DNA of 64,000 nt from JAWWPG01 sp033850885 (lineage in GTDB: Bacteria > Actinomycetota > Actinomycetes > Propionibacteriales > Nocardioidaceae): assembly GCA_033850885.1 (NCBI GenBank), contig JAWWPG010000037.1:158607-222606 (forward strand), read 5' to 3'. Shown here piece by piece: positions 8,595-17,135 of the stretch. Position numbers and translations under genes: made by a program. Numbering within the stretch: position 1 is the first letter of the stretch; every line of letters begins with the position of its first letter. Under the pieces are notes generated by a model. It had not been told where the DNA came from, searched no databases, and saw nothing but the letters and a program-made list of their open reading frames with translations.

Positions 8595-9395
8595 TCAGCC
8601 GGAACCTAGCTGCTTACCGAGGATCCAGCTGACCGGCTGCAGAGCCTGCTGTGCTGTCCACGCGGACTGCATCGGCGCGTTGAGATGTCGCTGGCCCAAA
8701 CTGTCCAGGAACGTGTTCATCGCTGCTGGCATGTCCTTACCGAGCGCATGGGGAGTGCCTTGGATGACGAACCGTTCATGGCCTTGCGGGTCGATGTAAA
8801 AAAGGTCGTCGCTGTGTTCCACGTCGTAGGTCAGCGGTTTGTGCGTCCACCAGTCAATGCTCGGGGGCGGATCTGGGCTCCGCTGGTAGTAGGCGCCGAA
8901 GTAGGCCCAGACCTTCTTGATGGTGCCAGGCGTTGCCGTCAGGAGGGCCCAGTTCGCCGGGGCGCCGAAGAGGCGGCGGTAGGCGTGCAGCCTAGCCGGC
9001 GTGTCGCGCTGGGGGTCGACGGTGAGCTCGACAAGCTGGACCTTCGAGGCCACGCCTGCCGCCTTGAGCGTGTGATCCATCGCCGCGTAGTTCTGCGAAA
9101 CCAGGGGGCACGTGTCGGGGCAAAGGGTCAGGAAGTCGGTGAGCACGATCGTCTTCCCGTGCCACGCCGCCAGGCTTGTCGTTCGACCGGTGTCGGTGGT
9201 CAAGGGGAGGTTCGCGATGCTGGATGGCACCCGTCGGTTCAGAGTGGCGCCGAGCGACCCGGGTGGCTCTGAGGGTTTGCCACTCCCGCCCCCGCCACAC
9301 GCCACCAGCACTGCGAGGAGAGTCAACGCAACCCCGATGAGCACAGCCGGAACACGGCTCAGGTGTGGGGAGGAACGGCCCCACGCACGACCCAT
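8595..9395 (-). CDS. Sco1/SenC-type lipoprotein
   Basis: A 266-residue lipoprotein of the SCO1/SenC family, which delivers copper or reducing equivalents to the CuA site of cytochrome oxidase. ATG at 9395 has GGAGG eight bases upstream. A lipobox (LLAVLVAC) precedes a Gly/Ser linker. The thioredoxin-like domain carries the CPDTC metal motif (LTLCPDTCPL) and the downstream His in YDVEHSDDLFYID, the three Sco copper ligands. SURF1, another oxidase assembly factor, lies 19 kb away. Divergently oriented to the nickel/cobalt permease gene. Confidence 0.88.
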   Translation of the reverse strand: MGRAWGRSSPHLSRVPAVLIGVALTLLAVLVACGGGGSGKPSEPPGSLGATLNRRVPSSIANLPLTTDTGRTTSLAAWHGKTIVLTDFLTLCPDTCPLVSQNYAAMDHTLKAAGVASKVQLVELTVDPQRDTPARLHAYRRLFGAPANWALLTATPGTIKKVWAYFGAYYQRSPDPPPSIDWWTHKPLTYDVEHSDDLFYIDPQGHERFVIQGTPHALGKDMPAAMNTFLDSLGQRHLNAPMQSAWTAQQALQPVSWILGKQLGSG

Positions 9396-9599
9396 GGTGT
9401 GAACCTCCAGCACGACGAAACGGCCCCCTGGGATATCACGAAGCGGCCGCGCCGGAAGTTCCCCGAGACGCTGGGAGAACCCCGGTCAGTCACCGACCGC
9501 CTCGAAGGCACTGGTTCCTTACGGTGCGAGTCAGTTGCTATTGCCTACTGTTTGCAGCACCGCTAGCGTGTGGGGGTCACCTACCTCCAGGGAGGCGCC

Positions 9600-10733
9600 A
9601 TGGTTTCGGTCGCTACGGCAGAACATTCGCGACTGGCCAGCACGAGGAAGGCCCTCAGCAAGCGGGAGTGGGCGTCTTTGACGGGGATGGCGTTGTTCGT
9701 GCTGTTCCTGCATGTGCTCGGATGGGGAGTGCTGGCAGCGATCGTGGCGCCGAAGCACTACCAGGTCACATCGACACAGGTGTTCGGGGTCGGGTTGGGG
9801 CTGACCGCCTACACGCTGGGGATGCGACACGCGTTCGATGCCGACCACATCGCGGCCATCGACAACACCACCCGCAAGCTGATGAGTGAGGGGAAGAGAC
9901 CCGTCTCGGTCGGGTTCTGGTTCTCGCTGGGTCATTCCACCATCGTGTTTGGTCTGTGCGTGCTCCTCGCTGCCGGAGTCAGGGCACTGGCCGGGCAGGT
10001 CGAGTCCGGCTCGTCGTCCTTGCACAGCGTGCTGGGCCTGATCGGGACGAGCGTGTCAGGGGTGTTCCTCTACATCATCGGCATTCTCAACCTGGTGGTT
10101 CTGGTCGGCATTCTCAAGGTGTTCCGTGCCATGCGTGAAGGAGCCTACGACGAAGCGACGCTCGAGGACCAGCTCAACAACCGTGGGTTCATGAACCGCT
10201 TTCTCGGCGGTGTGACCAAAGCCGTCACCAAGCCGTGGCAGATGTACCCGGTTGGTGTGCTGTTCGGGTTGGGCTTCGACACCGCCACCGAGGTCAGCCT
10301 GCTCGTGCTCGCCGGTGGCGCGGCCGCCTTCGCGCTGCCCTGGTACGCGATCCTCACCTTGCCGGTCATCTTCGCGGCCGGCATGAGCCTGCTTGACTCC
10401 ATAGACGGCTGCTTCATGAACTTCGCCTACGGCTGGGCGTTCTCCAAACCAGTCCGCAAGGTCTACTACAACATCACCATCACCGCCCTGTCGGTCGCCG
10501 TTGCGCTGATCATCGGCACCATCGAACTCGTCTCGATCCTCGTCGACCGGCTGAGCATCACCAGCGGGCCACTGGCCTCGATCGGCAACCTCGACCTCAA
10601 CCTGGTCGGCTACGCCATCGTCACGATGTTCGTCCTCACCTGGGTCGTCGCCCTCGCCGTGTGGAAGTTCGGGCACATCGAAGAGAAATGGACGGCCGGA
10701 CTCGGGGATGCAGGAAACTACGACCCGACATAA
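9600..10733 (+). CDS. NiCoT-family nickel/cobalt permease
   Basis: A 377-residue integral membrane protein of the HoxN/NixA type that imports Ni2+ or Co2+. The ATG at 9600 follows GGAGG. An upstream GTG in frame (9570) is less likely. The signature helix-II motif RHAFDADHIAAIDNTTR is present with its H-x4-D-H metal residues, together with LGHSTIV and GFDTATE of the other conserved segments. About eight membrane helices are visible. Metal preference cannot be read from sequence. No cobalamin-riboswitch core was seen in 9396-9599. That gap holds only a small hairpin, CGGTC/GACCG, near 9483-9499. Confidence 0.9.
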   Translation: MVSVATAEHSRLASTRKALSKREWASLTGMALFVLFLHVLGWGVLAAIVAPKHYQVTSTQVFGVGLGLTAYTLGMRHAFDADHIAAIDNTTRKLMSEGKRPVSVGFWFSLGHSTIVFGLCVLLAAGVRALAGQVESGSSSLHSVLGLIGTSVSGVFLYIIGILNLVVLVGILKVFRAMREGAYDEATLEDQLNNRGFMNRFLGGVTKAVTKPWQMYPVGVLFGLGFDTATEVSLLVLAGGAAAFALPWYAILTLPVIFAAGMSLLDSIDGCFMNFAYGWAFSKPVRKVYYNITITALSVAVALIIGTIELVSILVDRLSITSGPLASIGNLDLNLVGYAIVTMFVLTWVVALAVWKFGHIEEKWTAGLGDAGNYDPT

Positions 10734-11530
10734 GGGTCGGGCTGGGCGATCGACCTGTCCCCGCCGGTCGATGAGTGCTGAGCCACGATGCGCCTGTCGG
10801 CGTCCGACCCGGGTGCGGCAACGGGTCGCGCGAGGACCCATGCGATCACGGCGCCGACGCCCATGGTCGCCGCTCCCGCCCCGGTGTCGACCAGATAGTG
10901 GTTGCCGGTGGCGACCACGACGATGGACGTCATCACGGGGTAGAGAGCTCCGACCCACCGCACGATGCGACGCCTGGCGTACATGGCGATGAGGACGCCG
11001 CACCAAAGGGCCCAGCCGACATGCAGCGAAGGGATGGCGGCGAACTGGTTGGAGAGGCCGCCCAGCCCGCGAGGGACACTCCCGTCTCCGCTCCACCACC
11101 CCCACTCGTGCACGTCCTCCAGTAAGTCATCGAACCCGGCGCCGGAAAGCAGCCGAGGCGGTGCGGTCGGCAGGAAGTAGTACCCGAGCAGCCCGGTCAA
11201 CGTGCTTGCGGCCAGAGTCGTCCGTGCCATGCGGTAGTGCTCGGGATGCGATCGGTACATCCAGACGAGGACAACCGGCGTGACCACGTAATGCAACGTG
11301 GCGTAGAAATATGCGGCAAGCACCGCAACCAGGGTCAGCTGTGACAGGTCCTGGTTGAGGAGACGCTCTGGGTCGAGGTGCCAGGCCTGCTCCCAGGACA
11401 AGATCGCCCGGCCGTTGCTCATGGCGGTCGCCACGTCGTCGGTGCGGAGGTGACGCGCCAGCTCGTACAGCGCGTAGAGGAAGGCCACCAGAGCCAGCTC
11501 CAGCCACCAGGCCGGTCGCGCGGTAGCCAT
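10718..11530 (-). CDS. PAP2-superfamily phosphatase / inositolphosphotransferase-like membrane protein
   Basis: About 270 residues with six membrane segments. The PAP2 catalytic motifs are AAIPSLHVGWALW (with the acid/base His) and GNHYLVDTGAGA. The spacing and the PTAPPR motif resemble the branch related to inositol phosphorylceramide synthases, which move phosphate or phosphoinositol between membrane lipids. The substrate is unknown. The start is uncertain: ATG 11530 (MATARPAWW) directly precedes the first helix, while in-frame starts run up to 11656. Its 3' end overlaps the permease gene by 16 nt on the opposite strand. Confidence 0.78.
   Translation of the reverse strand: MATARPAWWLELALVAFLYALYELARHLRTDDVATAMSNGRAILSWEQAWHLDPERLLNQDLSQLTLVAVLAAYFYATLHYVVTPVVLVWMYRSHPEHYRMARTTLAASTLTGLLGYYFLPTAPPRLLSGAGFDDLLEDVHEWGWWSGDGSVPRGLGGLSNQFAAIPSLHVGWALWCGVLIAMYARRRIVRWVGALYPVMTSIVVVATGNHYLVDTGAGAATMGVGAVIAWVLARPVAAPGSDADRRIVAQHSSTGGDRSIAQPDPYVGS
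10721..10739. terminator. hairpin at convergent gene ends
   Basis: CGACCC and GGGTCG form a 6-bp stem around a 7-nt loop exactly where the permease and PAP2 genes converge and overlap. There is no T tract on either side, so if it terminates it would be a weak bidirectional element. Confidence 0.4.
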
Positions 11531-11733
11531 CCTCTGTCGCGACACATCGTCCGCCGAGTCCGGTGCTGTCCGGCGGAGTGTCCCTGAGCGCTCCCCTGGC
11601 GCGAGTCCCCACATCGCTTCAATTTTAGAGTGTCGGAAAACCGGTGTCGAAGACATTGCGGCCCACCCGAGGTGCCAGCCGGGCTGGGCATCTGCGCCCG
11701 AGATCCGGCACCGGGTGCGGGCCGGGACGGTCC

Positions 11734-12378
11734 TCAGGGTCCGACGCGGATCATGACGCTCGAGTCGTCGGTCGTCAGGCCGTCGACCCCTAGGGCTACC
11801 AGCGTCCGCGCCCTCGTGAGGTCGTTAACCGTCCAGGCAACGATCGTGGGCACGATGCTGTGGAGCCGTTCGACGGTCGATCGGGTGAGCAACGCATGCC
11901 GAACCGACACGGCTTCGTCGCGCAAAGGACCCTCCGCGAGCACCACGTCGAGGTCACGTCGACTGCCGATCGTGCGCCAGGTTCGAAAGCCCGCGCCGCG
12001 AAGCTCGTCCAGATCGCGGGCGGTGCCACCGCTTACCCGGTAGCGCGGGCGATCGAGCAGCTCGGCGGCAATCCTTCGGGTCAGCTCCAACCGCCGGACA
12101 GCGCTGCGCTCCTTGAGGTCGAGCAGGATCTCGCGGTCGCCGGGAACGACCTCCGAGACCTCGTGCAGGCTTGGGTCCCGGCGTGCCCTCGGGGTCCAGC
12201 GGAGCCTGCGGTTGTCGTACTCGAGCCAGCCAGGCAGACCCAGGAGTGGCATGAAGTGTGAGACGACGAGGCTGCCGTGCGAGAGCTGCACGTCCACCTC
12301 GAACAGCGTCGCCCCGGCGGCTGCCAGCCTGGCACATCCCGACGACGTCAGCGGCGTGCGGTGTGCCACGAGCAGCAT
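11734..12378 (-). CDS. glycerophosphodiester phosphodiesterase family protein
   Basis: A 214-residue GDPD-fold enzyme expected to hydrolyse glycerophosphodiesters to glycerol-3-phosphate and an alcohol. Motifs: LLVAHRT at the N-terminus, GATLFEVDVQLS (metal-binding Glu/Asp), VVSHF, ILLDLK, and the C-terminal WTVNDLTRARTLVALGVDGLTTDD. It is shorter than typical 240-260 residue members. No Shine-Dalgarno is seen. TAGCGT on the minus strand (12385-12390) lies six bases before the ATG, suggesting a leaderless transcript. A second GDPD gene is at 60250-61119. Confidence 0.85.
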   Translation of the reverse strand: MLLVAHRTPLTSSGCARLAAAGATLFEVDVQLSHGSLVVSHFMPLLGLPGWLEYDNRRLRWTPRARRDPSLHEVSEVVPGDREILLDLKERSAVRRLELTRRIAAELLDRPRYRVSGGTARDLDELRGAGFRTWRTIGSRRDLDVVLAEGPLRDEAVSVRHALLTRSTVERLHSIVPTIVAWTVNDLTRARTLVALGVDGLTTDDSSVMIRVGP

Positions 12379-12451
12379 CAGCCCACGCTATGACCGGCGC
12401 GCCGGACGAACCAAAGCGCCCCAGCGGGGAGCCCACCAGCGCGCCTTCTGC

Positions 12452-13726
12452 TCATCCCTGGTCCTTCGTGGCGCGCCACCTCCGCCACACGCGCCACCCG
12501 GGCCCGTCCTCGTGGGCCAGCGGATGATGCATGAGCCGCTGCGGAATCGTCGGCAACCGCGGCAGCTGCCGGCGTAACCGCTCATCGACGTCCAGCTCCT
12601 GGTGGATCCGCTCGACGGTGGAGAGCATCGAGAACGTCAGCACCCCCAGCGCGGTGTCGCCGCGCGGATCGCTGGGAAGCAGGTCCTCGATCCGAGCGCG
12701 GGCGTCCTCAAGTCCTTTCAAGGCTTCCCTGAGCTCGGTGAGGTCGGGAGGGTCGTCCCCCGGCTGCGCATCGGCTCGCACTAGCCGGGCGAACGCACGC
12801 ACGGCGCGGGACAGGTCCCGCAGCAGGAGCTGGATGGCCGCCCTGACATCCTCGGGGAGCTCCCGGCCCTCCTGCTCGAAGTCCTGTGCCGCCTCCACGA
12901 AGGCACGGAACATGCTGCGCACCGCAACCGCCGTATGCTCCAACGCCTCCATCCCCTGGCGCAGACCAGGCCCTGAGTCGGCGGTGCCCAAGGCGCGCAG
13001 GTTGAGCTTTCTGCTCTCCTCCGCCCGCAGCAGCGCCGAGCCCGCGTTCGGGATGTTGTGGGTGATCTGTCGCGCCTCCCCGAGCCAGCGCCAGGCCCGC
13101 TCCCGAAGGTCGCCCGTGGAGAGGTCCTCGCCGGCCACATCCCGTGCGGCCGTTTCGAGGAGGCGGGCCTGGTCCTCACCCAGGCCCTCGATGGCACTCG
13201 CGGCATCTGTGGTGGTCACCTTCGGAGGGAAGAGGAGGTTCGACAGCACCCCGACGCTGGCGCCCAGGAGGGTCTCCGCGATCCGCTGCCAGGCCGCCGT
13301 GTCGGCTGTCCTAGCGCCGACCCCGAGAACGAGCATCGCGCTGATCGGAACCTCGAGCAGGTTGGGTCCCAAGCGGAGCAGCTGGCCGATCAGCAGCGAC
13401 AGCGCGATCACCGTGGCAAGGCTCCACCAGGTGAGGCCAACCACGGAGGAGAAGCTCACCGCGATGCTGACGCCAGCGACCACGCTCACGACGCGTTGCA
13501 TGCCGCTGGTCAGGATGCTGACCGGTGTCAGCTGGATGACCAGCAGCGCAGTCAGCGGCGCCAGCAATGGGTCGCTCTGCGGGATGACCACGCTGGCCAC
13601 GATGTAGCTCGCGACGGCTCCAGCCGTCAGCCGCACCATCCACAGCAGGGCCGGGCGACCCCGCCGCCGGAAGCGGTCGAGGGTTCCCTCGACCCAACGT
13701 CTGGCTACCTCTCTCATCGGGGGCAT
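12452..13726 (-). CDS. FUSC/aromatic-acid-exporter-like membrane protein
   Basis: A 424-residue protein with about six N-terminal membrane helices (residues 25-165) and a helical cytosolic C-terminal half. The pattern fits FUSC/ArAE half-size exporters (fusaric acid or aromatic acid efflux): PQSDPLLAPLTALLVIQLT, and the conserved LGPNLLEVPISAMLVLG segment. The C-terminal 200 residues form long charged helices, probably coiled coil. Start ATG 13726, with ATG 13717 as an alternative. It lies 18 bases after the IclR gene stop, so the two are likely cotranscribed. The substrate cannot be predicted. Confidence 0.78.
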   Translation of the reverse strand: MPPMREVARRWVEGTLDRFRRRGRPALLWMVRLTAGAVASYIVASVVIPQSDPLLAPLTALLVIQLTPVSILTSGMQRVVSVVAGVSIAVSFSSVVGLTWWSLATVIALSLLIGQLLRLGPNLLEVPISAMLVLGVGARTADTAAWQRIAETLLGASVGVLSNLLFPPKVTTTDAASAIEGLGEDQARLLETAARDVAGEDLSTGDLRERAWRWLGEARQITHNIPNAGSALLRAEESRKLNLRALGTADSGPGLRQGMEALEHTAVAVRSMFRAFVEAAQDFEQEGRELPEDVRAAIQLLLRDLSRAVRAFARLVRADAQPGDDPPDLTELREALKGLEDARARIEDLLPSDPRGDTALGVLTFSMLSTVERIHQELDVDERLRRQLPRLPTIPQRLMHHPLAHEDGPGWRVWRRWRATKDQG

Positions 13727-13744
13727 CCCGCTAGTATCGCGCTG

Positions 13745-14506
13745 CTAACCCGCGAGCCGCGGGGGCCAGGCTGCTGCGCCGAGCTCGCGCGAGATGGCGC
13801 GGGCGGTCTCGCGCACGGCGTCCCCCGCGTCGCGACGGTCGGCCGCGTTTCCCGACTGGATCACCACCCCGATCGCCCCCACGGCCGTGTCCGAGGCGTC
13901 GAACACCGGGCTCGCCAACGACCCTTCGCCGAGAACGGCCTCGTCCTGCTCGACCGCGATGCCGGTCGACCGGACCTCAGCGAGCTGTTCGCGGAGGCCG
14001 CGTGCGGAGGTGATCGTCTCGCCCGTCATGCTGCGCAACGAACCGGATCCGACCACACGTTCCTCGTCGTCGGGAAGGAACGCGAGCATCGCCTTGCCGA
14101 GGGCGCTCGCGTGCACGGGGATGACGATGCCGACCTCGGGCATCTGGCGGCTGCCGTCTGGACGGGCCTCATGGTGAATGATCACGACGTCGTCGAGCAG
14201 GAGCACCCCGGTGCGCACCGCCAGTCGGGTACGACGAGCCAGGTCCTCGGCCCACGGAATGGCCTTCGACCTGAGCTCAAGCGTGTCGAGGTAGACGTTG
14301 CCGAGGCGGAGGACCGCCGGGCCGAGCTGGTAGCGGCTCGAACCGTGCTCCTGCACCACCATTCCGTGCTCGACCAGCGTCCGGACGATCCCGTGGGTCG
14401 TCGACGGAGCCAGGTCGAGCCGGGCGGAGAGCTCCGACAGGCTCATCCGGCGGGCGCCCTGCAGCGCCGTCAGTACCCGGATGGCCCGATCGACGGACTG
14501 GATCAC
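13745..14506 (-). CDS. IclR-family regulator, GylR-like by position
   Basis: A 253-residue regulator starting at GTG 14506, with GGGAGG just upstream. The N-terminal winged helix-turn-helix is clear (VIQSVDRAIRVLTAL, then MSLSELSARLDLAPSTTHGIVRTL) and is followed by the IclR effector-binding GAF-like domain (VPVHASALGKAMLAFL). It is transcribed away from the aquaporin-dhaKLM genes, the arrangement of GylR with glycerol genes in Streptomyces. It probably controls that operon through the inverted repeats in 14546-14625. The likely effector is glycerol-3-phosphate or dihydroxyacetone phosphate (inference). Confidence 0.9.
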   Translation of the reverse strand: MIQSVDRAIRVLTALQGARRMSLSELSARLDLAPSTTHGIVRTLVEHGMVVQEHGSSRYQLGPAVLRLGNVYLDTLELRSKAIPWAEDLARRTRLAVRTGVLLLDDVVIIHHEARPDGSRQMPEVGIVIPVHASALGKAMLAFLPDDEERVVGSGSLRSMTGETITSARGLREQLAEVRSTGIAVEQDEAVLGEGSLASPVFDASDTAVGAIGVVIQSGNAADRRDAGDAVRETARAISRELGAAAWPPRLAG

Positions 14507-14545
14507 GGCACCTCCCTCGTGTCCGACGTCCCTGCCGAAAAACAC

Positions 14546-14625
14546 CTGAGATTAATATCACGAAGCCTCTTGCGCACTAGTGAAGCACAGGCGTAATCTC
14601 AGGCGCACATTCGATATTACCGAAT
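14546..14625. promoter_or_regulatory. two inverted-repeat elements between iclR-type gene and aquaporin
   Basis: The divergent spacer has two symmetrical elements. CTGAGATTA (14546-14554) is the exact reverse complement of TAATCTCAG (14594-14602), so each strand carries a TAATCT that can serve as a -10 reading outward. ATTCG-7 nt-CGAAT (14609-14625) lies between the aquaporin -10 and its start and resembles an IclR-type operator (TTCG...CGAA). Binding by the adjacent regulator at both is an inference. Confidence 0.6.
14570..14599 (+). promoter_or_regulatory. candidate promoter of aquaporin-dhaKLM
   Basis: TTGCGC (14570-14575) and TAATCT (14594-14599), 18 nt apart. Transcription would start near 14606, so the ATTCG/CGAAT repeat would lie just downstream of the start point, a repressing position. 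Confidence 0.5.
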
Positions 14626-14656
14626 GATATTCATGTTCTCGGGAGAGGAGAGCGCC

Positions 14657-15439
14657 ATGCTTGACGAGACAACCTTCACCCAGCGGCTAGCCGCCGAGTT
14701 CATCGGGACGGCCTTCCTGGTGTTCGTCGGCGTCGGGTCGGTGCCGGCCACCTTGATCCTCAACGGCAACGCGCCGTTCACGATGGCCGACCTCGGGATG
14801 ATCTCCCTCGCGTTCGGCACCATCGTCGTGGCGACCGTCTACGCTCTGGGCCATGTCGGGGGCAACCACATCAACCCGGCCGTCACGGTCGGGCTGGCCG
14901 CCTCGGGGAAGTTCCCGTGGGCCCAGGTCCCTGGCTACCTCGCCGCTCAGGTGGGTGGGGCGATCCTCGGTGCCGCCGCCATCATCGGCGTCCTGGGCAT
15001 GAAGGCCAGCGACGTCGGCCTGGGTGTCGCCTCCTACGGGAACATCAGCTGGGTGCAGGCGTTCACCGCCGAGTTCGTCGGCACGTTCATCCTCGTCTTC
15101 ACGGTCTTCGGCGTCATCCACCGCAAGGCGGCCGCCGGGTTCGCAGGTGTCGCGATCGGTCTCGTCGTGTTCGCAGCGATCATCCCGGTCGCCCCGGCGA
15201 CCGGCGCGTCGATCAACCCGGCGCGCACGGTGGGCCCGATGCTCGTCCAGCAGATCGCCGGCGGCACCGTCAAGTGGGAGCAGCTGCCGGTGTACGTCGT
15301 CGCCGAGCTGCTGGCAGGAGTCCTGGCAGCCCTGCTCTACGGGCTGATCACCCGGACGCCGGCCGACCACCACACGGCAGGTCCAGGCGTCGACCTCGGG
15401 GACCCGTCGAACGAGTCGGTCAGCGCCAACAGCGCCTGA
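14657..15439 (+). CDS. MIP-family aquaporin / glycerol facilitator
   Basis: A 260-residue channel of the major intrinsic protein family. ATG 14657 follows GAGAGGAGAG. Both NPA boxes are present (NHINPAVTVG and ASINPARTVG) and six membrane helices are visible. It heads the dhaKLM operon, so glycerol or dihydroxyacetone entry is its likely role, although the pore residues alone do not settle water against glycerol selectivity. The C-terminus is acidic and hydrophilic. dhaK follows after 40 nt with its own AAAGGA. Confidence 0.9.
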   Translation: MLDETTFTQRLAAEFIGTAFLVFVGVGSVPATLILNGNAPFTMADLGMISLAFGTIVVATVYALGHVGGNHINPAVTVGLAASGKFPWAQVPGYLAAQVGGAILGAAAIIGVLGMKASDVGLGVASYGNISWVQAFTAEFVGTFILVFTVFGVIHRKAAAGFAGVAIGLVVFAAIIPVAPATGASINPARTVGPMLVQQIAGGTVKWEQLPVYVVAELLAGVLAALLYGLITRTPADHHTAGPGVDLGDPSNESVSANSA

Positions 15440-15479
15440 CGCAGCAGCCCCACTCCGCCCCGATCTGAAAGGACCCCTG

Positions 15480-16481
15480 ATGAAGAAGCTGATCAACGAC
15501 CCGAACGACGTGGTGGCCGACGCCCTGCAGGGCATCGAGGCGGCACATCCCGACCTGAGAGTCGACCACGACCACAAGATCATCTACCGCGGCGATGCCC
15601 CGCAGTCCGGCAAGGTGGGCATCATCTCCGGTGGCGGTTCCGGGCACGAGCCCCTCCACGGTGGTTTCGTCGGACTGGGCATGCTCGACGCCGCCTGCGC
15701 GGGTGAGGTGTTCACCTCGCCCGTTCCCGACCAGATGCTCGCCGCCACGAAGCTCGTTGACGGTGGCGCGGGCGTCCTGCATGTGGTGAAGAACTACACC
15801 GGCGACGTGATGAACTTCGAGATGGCCTCCGAGCTCGCGGCCGCCGACTCGGGCATCGAGGTCGCGTCGGTCGTCACCGATGACGACGTGGCCGTCCAGG
15901 ACAGCCTCTATACGGCCGGCCGTCGGGGAGTCGGCGTCACCGTGTTGCTGGAGAAGATCGCCGGAGCGGCTGCGGAACAGAGGCGCTCGCTCGCGGAGGT
16001 CGCCGACGTCGCCCGCCGCGTGAACGCCAACGGGCGCAGCATGGGCGTTGCCCTCACCTCGTGCACCGTGCCGGCAGCGGGCAAGCCGACCTTCGACCTC
16101 GGCGACGACGAGATGGAGCTCGGGGTCGGGATCCACGGTGAGCCGGGACGTCAGCGGGTGCCGCTCGCTCCGGCTAGCGAGATCGCGTCGCTGCTGGTGA
16201 CGCCGATCCTGCAGGATCTGCCCTTCACCTCCGGCGACTCCGTGATCGCGTTCGTCAACGGCCTGGGGGGTACGCCACTCATCGAGCTCTACGTGATGTA
16301 CAACGAGGTGAACAAGATCCTGGCAGCGAACGGTGTCCAGGTCGCCCGCTCGCTCGTGGGCTCCTACATCACGTCCCTGGACATGGCCGGTACGTCGGTG
16401 ACGCTGCTCAAGGTGGACGATGGTCTGCTCTCCTTGTGGGACGCTCCCGTGAGGACGCCGGCCCTGAGATGGGGAATCTGA
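15480..16481 (+). CDS. dhaK: dihydroxyacetone kinase subunit DhaK
   Basis: A 333-residue substrate-binding subunit of the PTS-dependent dihydroxyacetone kinase. H219 in GVGIHGEPGR matches the histidine (218 in E. coli) that forms a hemiaminal with dihydroxyacetone. The N-terminal GIISGGGSGHEPLHGG loop is intact. Phosphate comes from DhaL-bound ADP/ATP rather than free ATP. It is followed five bases later by dhaL. The length matches the DhaK family. Confidence 0.95.
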   Translation: MKKLINDPNDVVADALQGIEAAHPDLRVDHDHKIIYRGDAPQSGKVGIISGGGSGHEPLHGGFVGLGMLDAACAGEVFTSPVPDQMLAATKLVDGGAGVLHVVKNYTGDVMNFEMASELAAADSGIEVASVVTDDDVAVQDSLYTAGRRGVGVTVLLEKIAGAAAEQRRSLAEVADVARRVNANGRSMGVALTSCTVPAAGKPTFDLGDDEMELGVGIHGEPGRQRVPLAPASEIASLLVTPILQDLPFTSGDSVIAFVNGLGGTPLIELYVMYNEVNKILAANGVQVARSLVGSYITSLDMAGTSVTLLKVDDGLLSLWDAPVRTPALRWGI

Positions 16482-16485
16482 CCAG

Positions 16486-17121
16486 ATGGATGCGAACGTG
16501 ACCACGGCGGTATTGGACGGCTGGGTGCGCCGGTTCGCCGCCCTGGTCGCCGAGAACCGCGACCACCTGACCGAGCTCGATGCCGCGATCGGTGACGCCG
16601 ACCACGGCTCGAACATGGATCGGGGCCTGAAGGCTGCCGTGGCCGCGCTGGAGGAGGCGTTGCCGGTGACGCCGGCCGCCCTCTTCGCCAAGGTGGGCAT
16701 GACCCTCGTGTCGACCGTCGGAGGCGCCAGCGGGCCCCTGTGGGGCACCTACTTCCTCCGAGTGGGCAGCTCGCTGGGCGACTCAGAGGTCGTGTCTCCC
16801 GTGCAGCTCTCCGCCGCCCTGCGCGCGGGCCTCGAGGGTGTCGTCGCCCGCGGCAAGGCCGAGGCCGGTGACAAGACCATGTACGACGCACTCGCTCCCG
16901 CTACCGACGTGTTGGAGAGCGCACTCATGCAGGAGCAGGGGCTGGCTGCCGCACTCGCCGAGGCGCTCGCGGCCGCCGAGGCCGGACGGGACTCGACGAC
17001 CCCGATGCTGGCCCGCAAGGGCAGGGCCAGCTATCTGGGGGAGCGCAGCGTCGGGCACCAGGACCCGGGAGCCACGACCGCCGCGCTCCTCTTCCAGGCC
17101 GCCACCGAGTCGCCCTTCTGA
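16486..17121 (+). CDS. dhaL: dihydroxyacetone kinase ADP-binding subunit DhaL
   Basis: A 211-residue all-helical subunit holding ADP as a cofactor that is rephosphorylated by DhaM and passes phosphate to dihydroxyacetone on DhaK. The metal-binding IGDADHGSNMDRG motif, with its aspartates, and GGASGPLWGTYF are present. C-terminal DPGATTAALL matches the family. It lies between dhaK and the dhaM fusion, with 14 nt before the next start. Confidence 0.95.
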   Translation: MDANVTTAVLDGWVRRFAALVAENRDHLTELDAAIGDADHGSNMDRGLKAAVAALEEALPVTPAALFAKVGMTLVSTVGGASGPLWGTYFLRVGSSLGDSEVVSPVQLSAALRAGLEGVVARGKAEAGDKTMYDALAPATDVLESALMQEQGLAAALAEALAAAEAGRDSTTPMLARKGRASYLGERSVGHQDPGATTAALLFQAATESPF

Positions 17122-17135
17122 CAGGAGCCGGCCAC

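Noticed and set aside
9396..9599. Cobalamin riboswitch or defined nickel-regulator site upstream of the NiCoT gene
   Set aside because: No B12-box core was found, and the repeated TTGC-type words near 9536-9556 are too imperfect to call a Nur or NikR operator.
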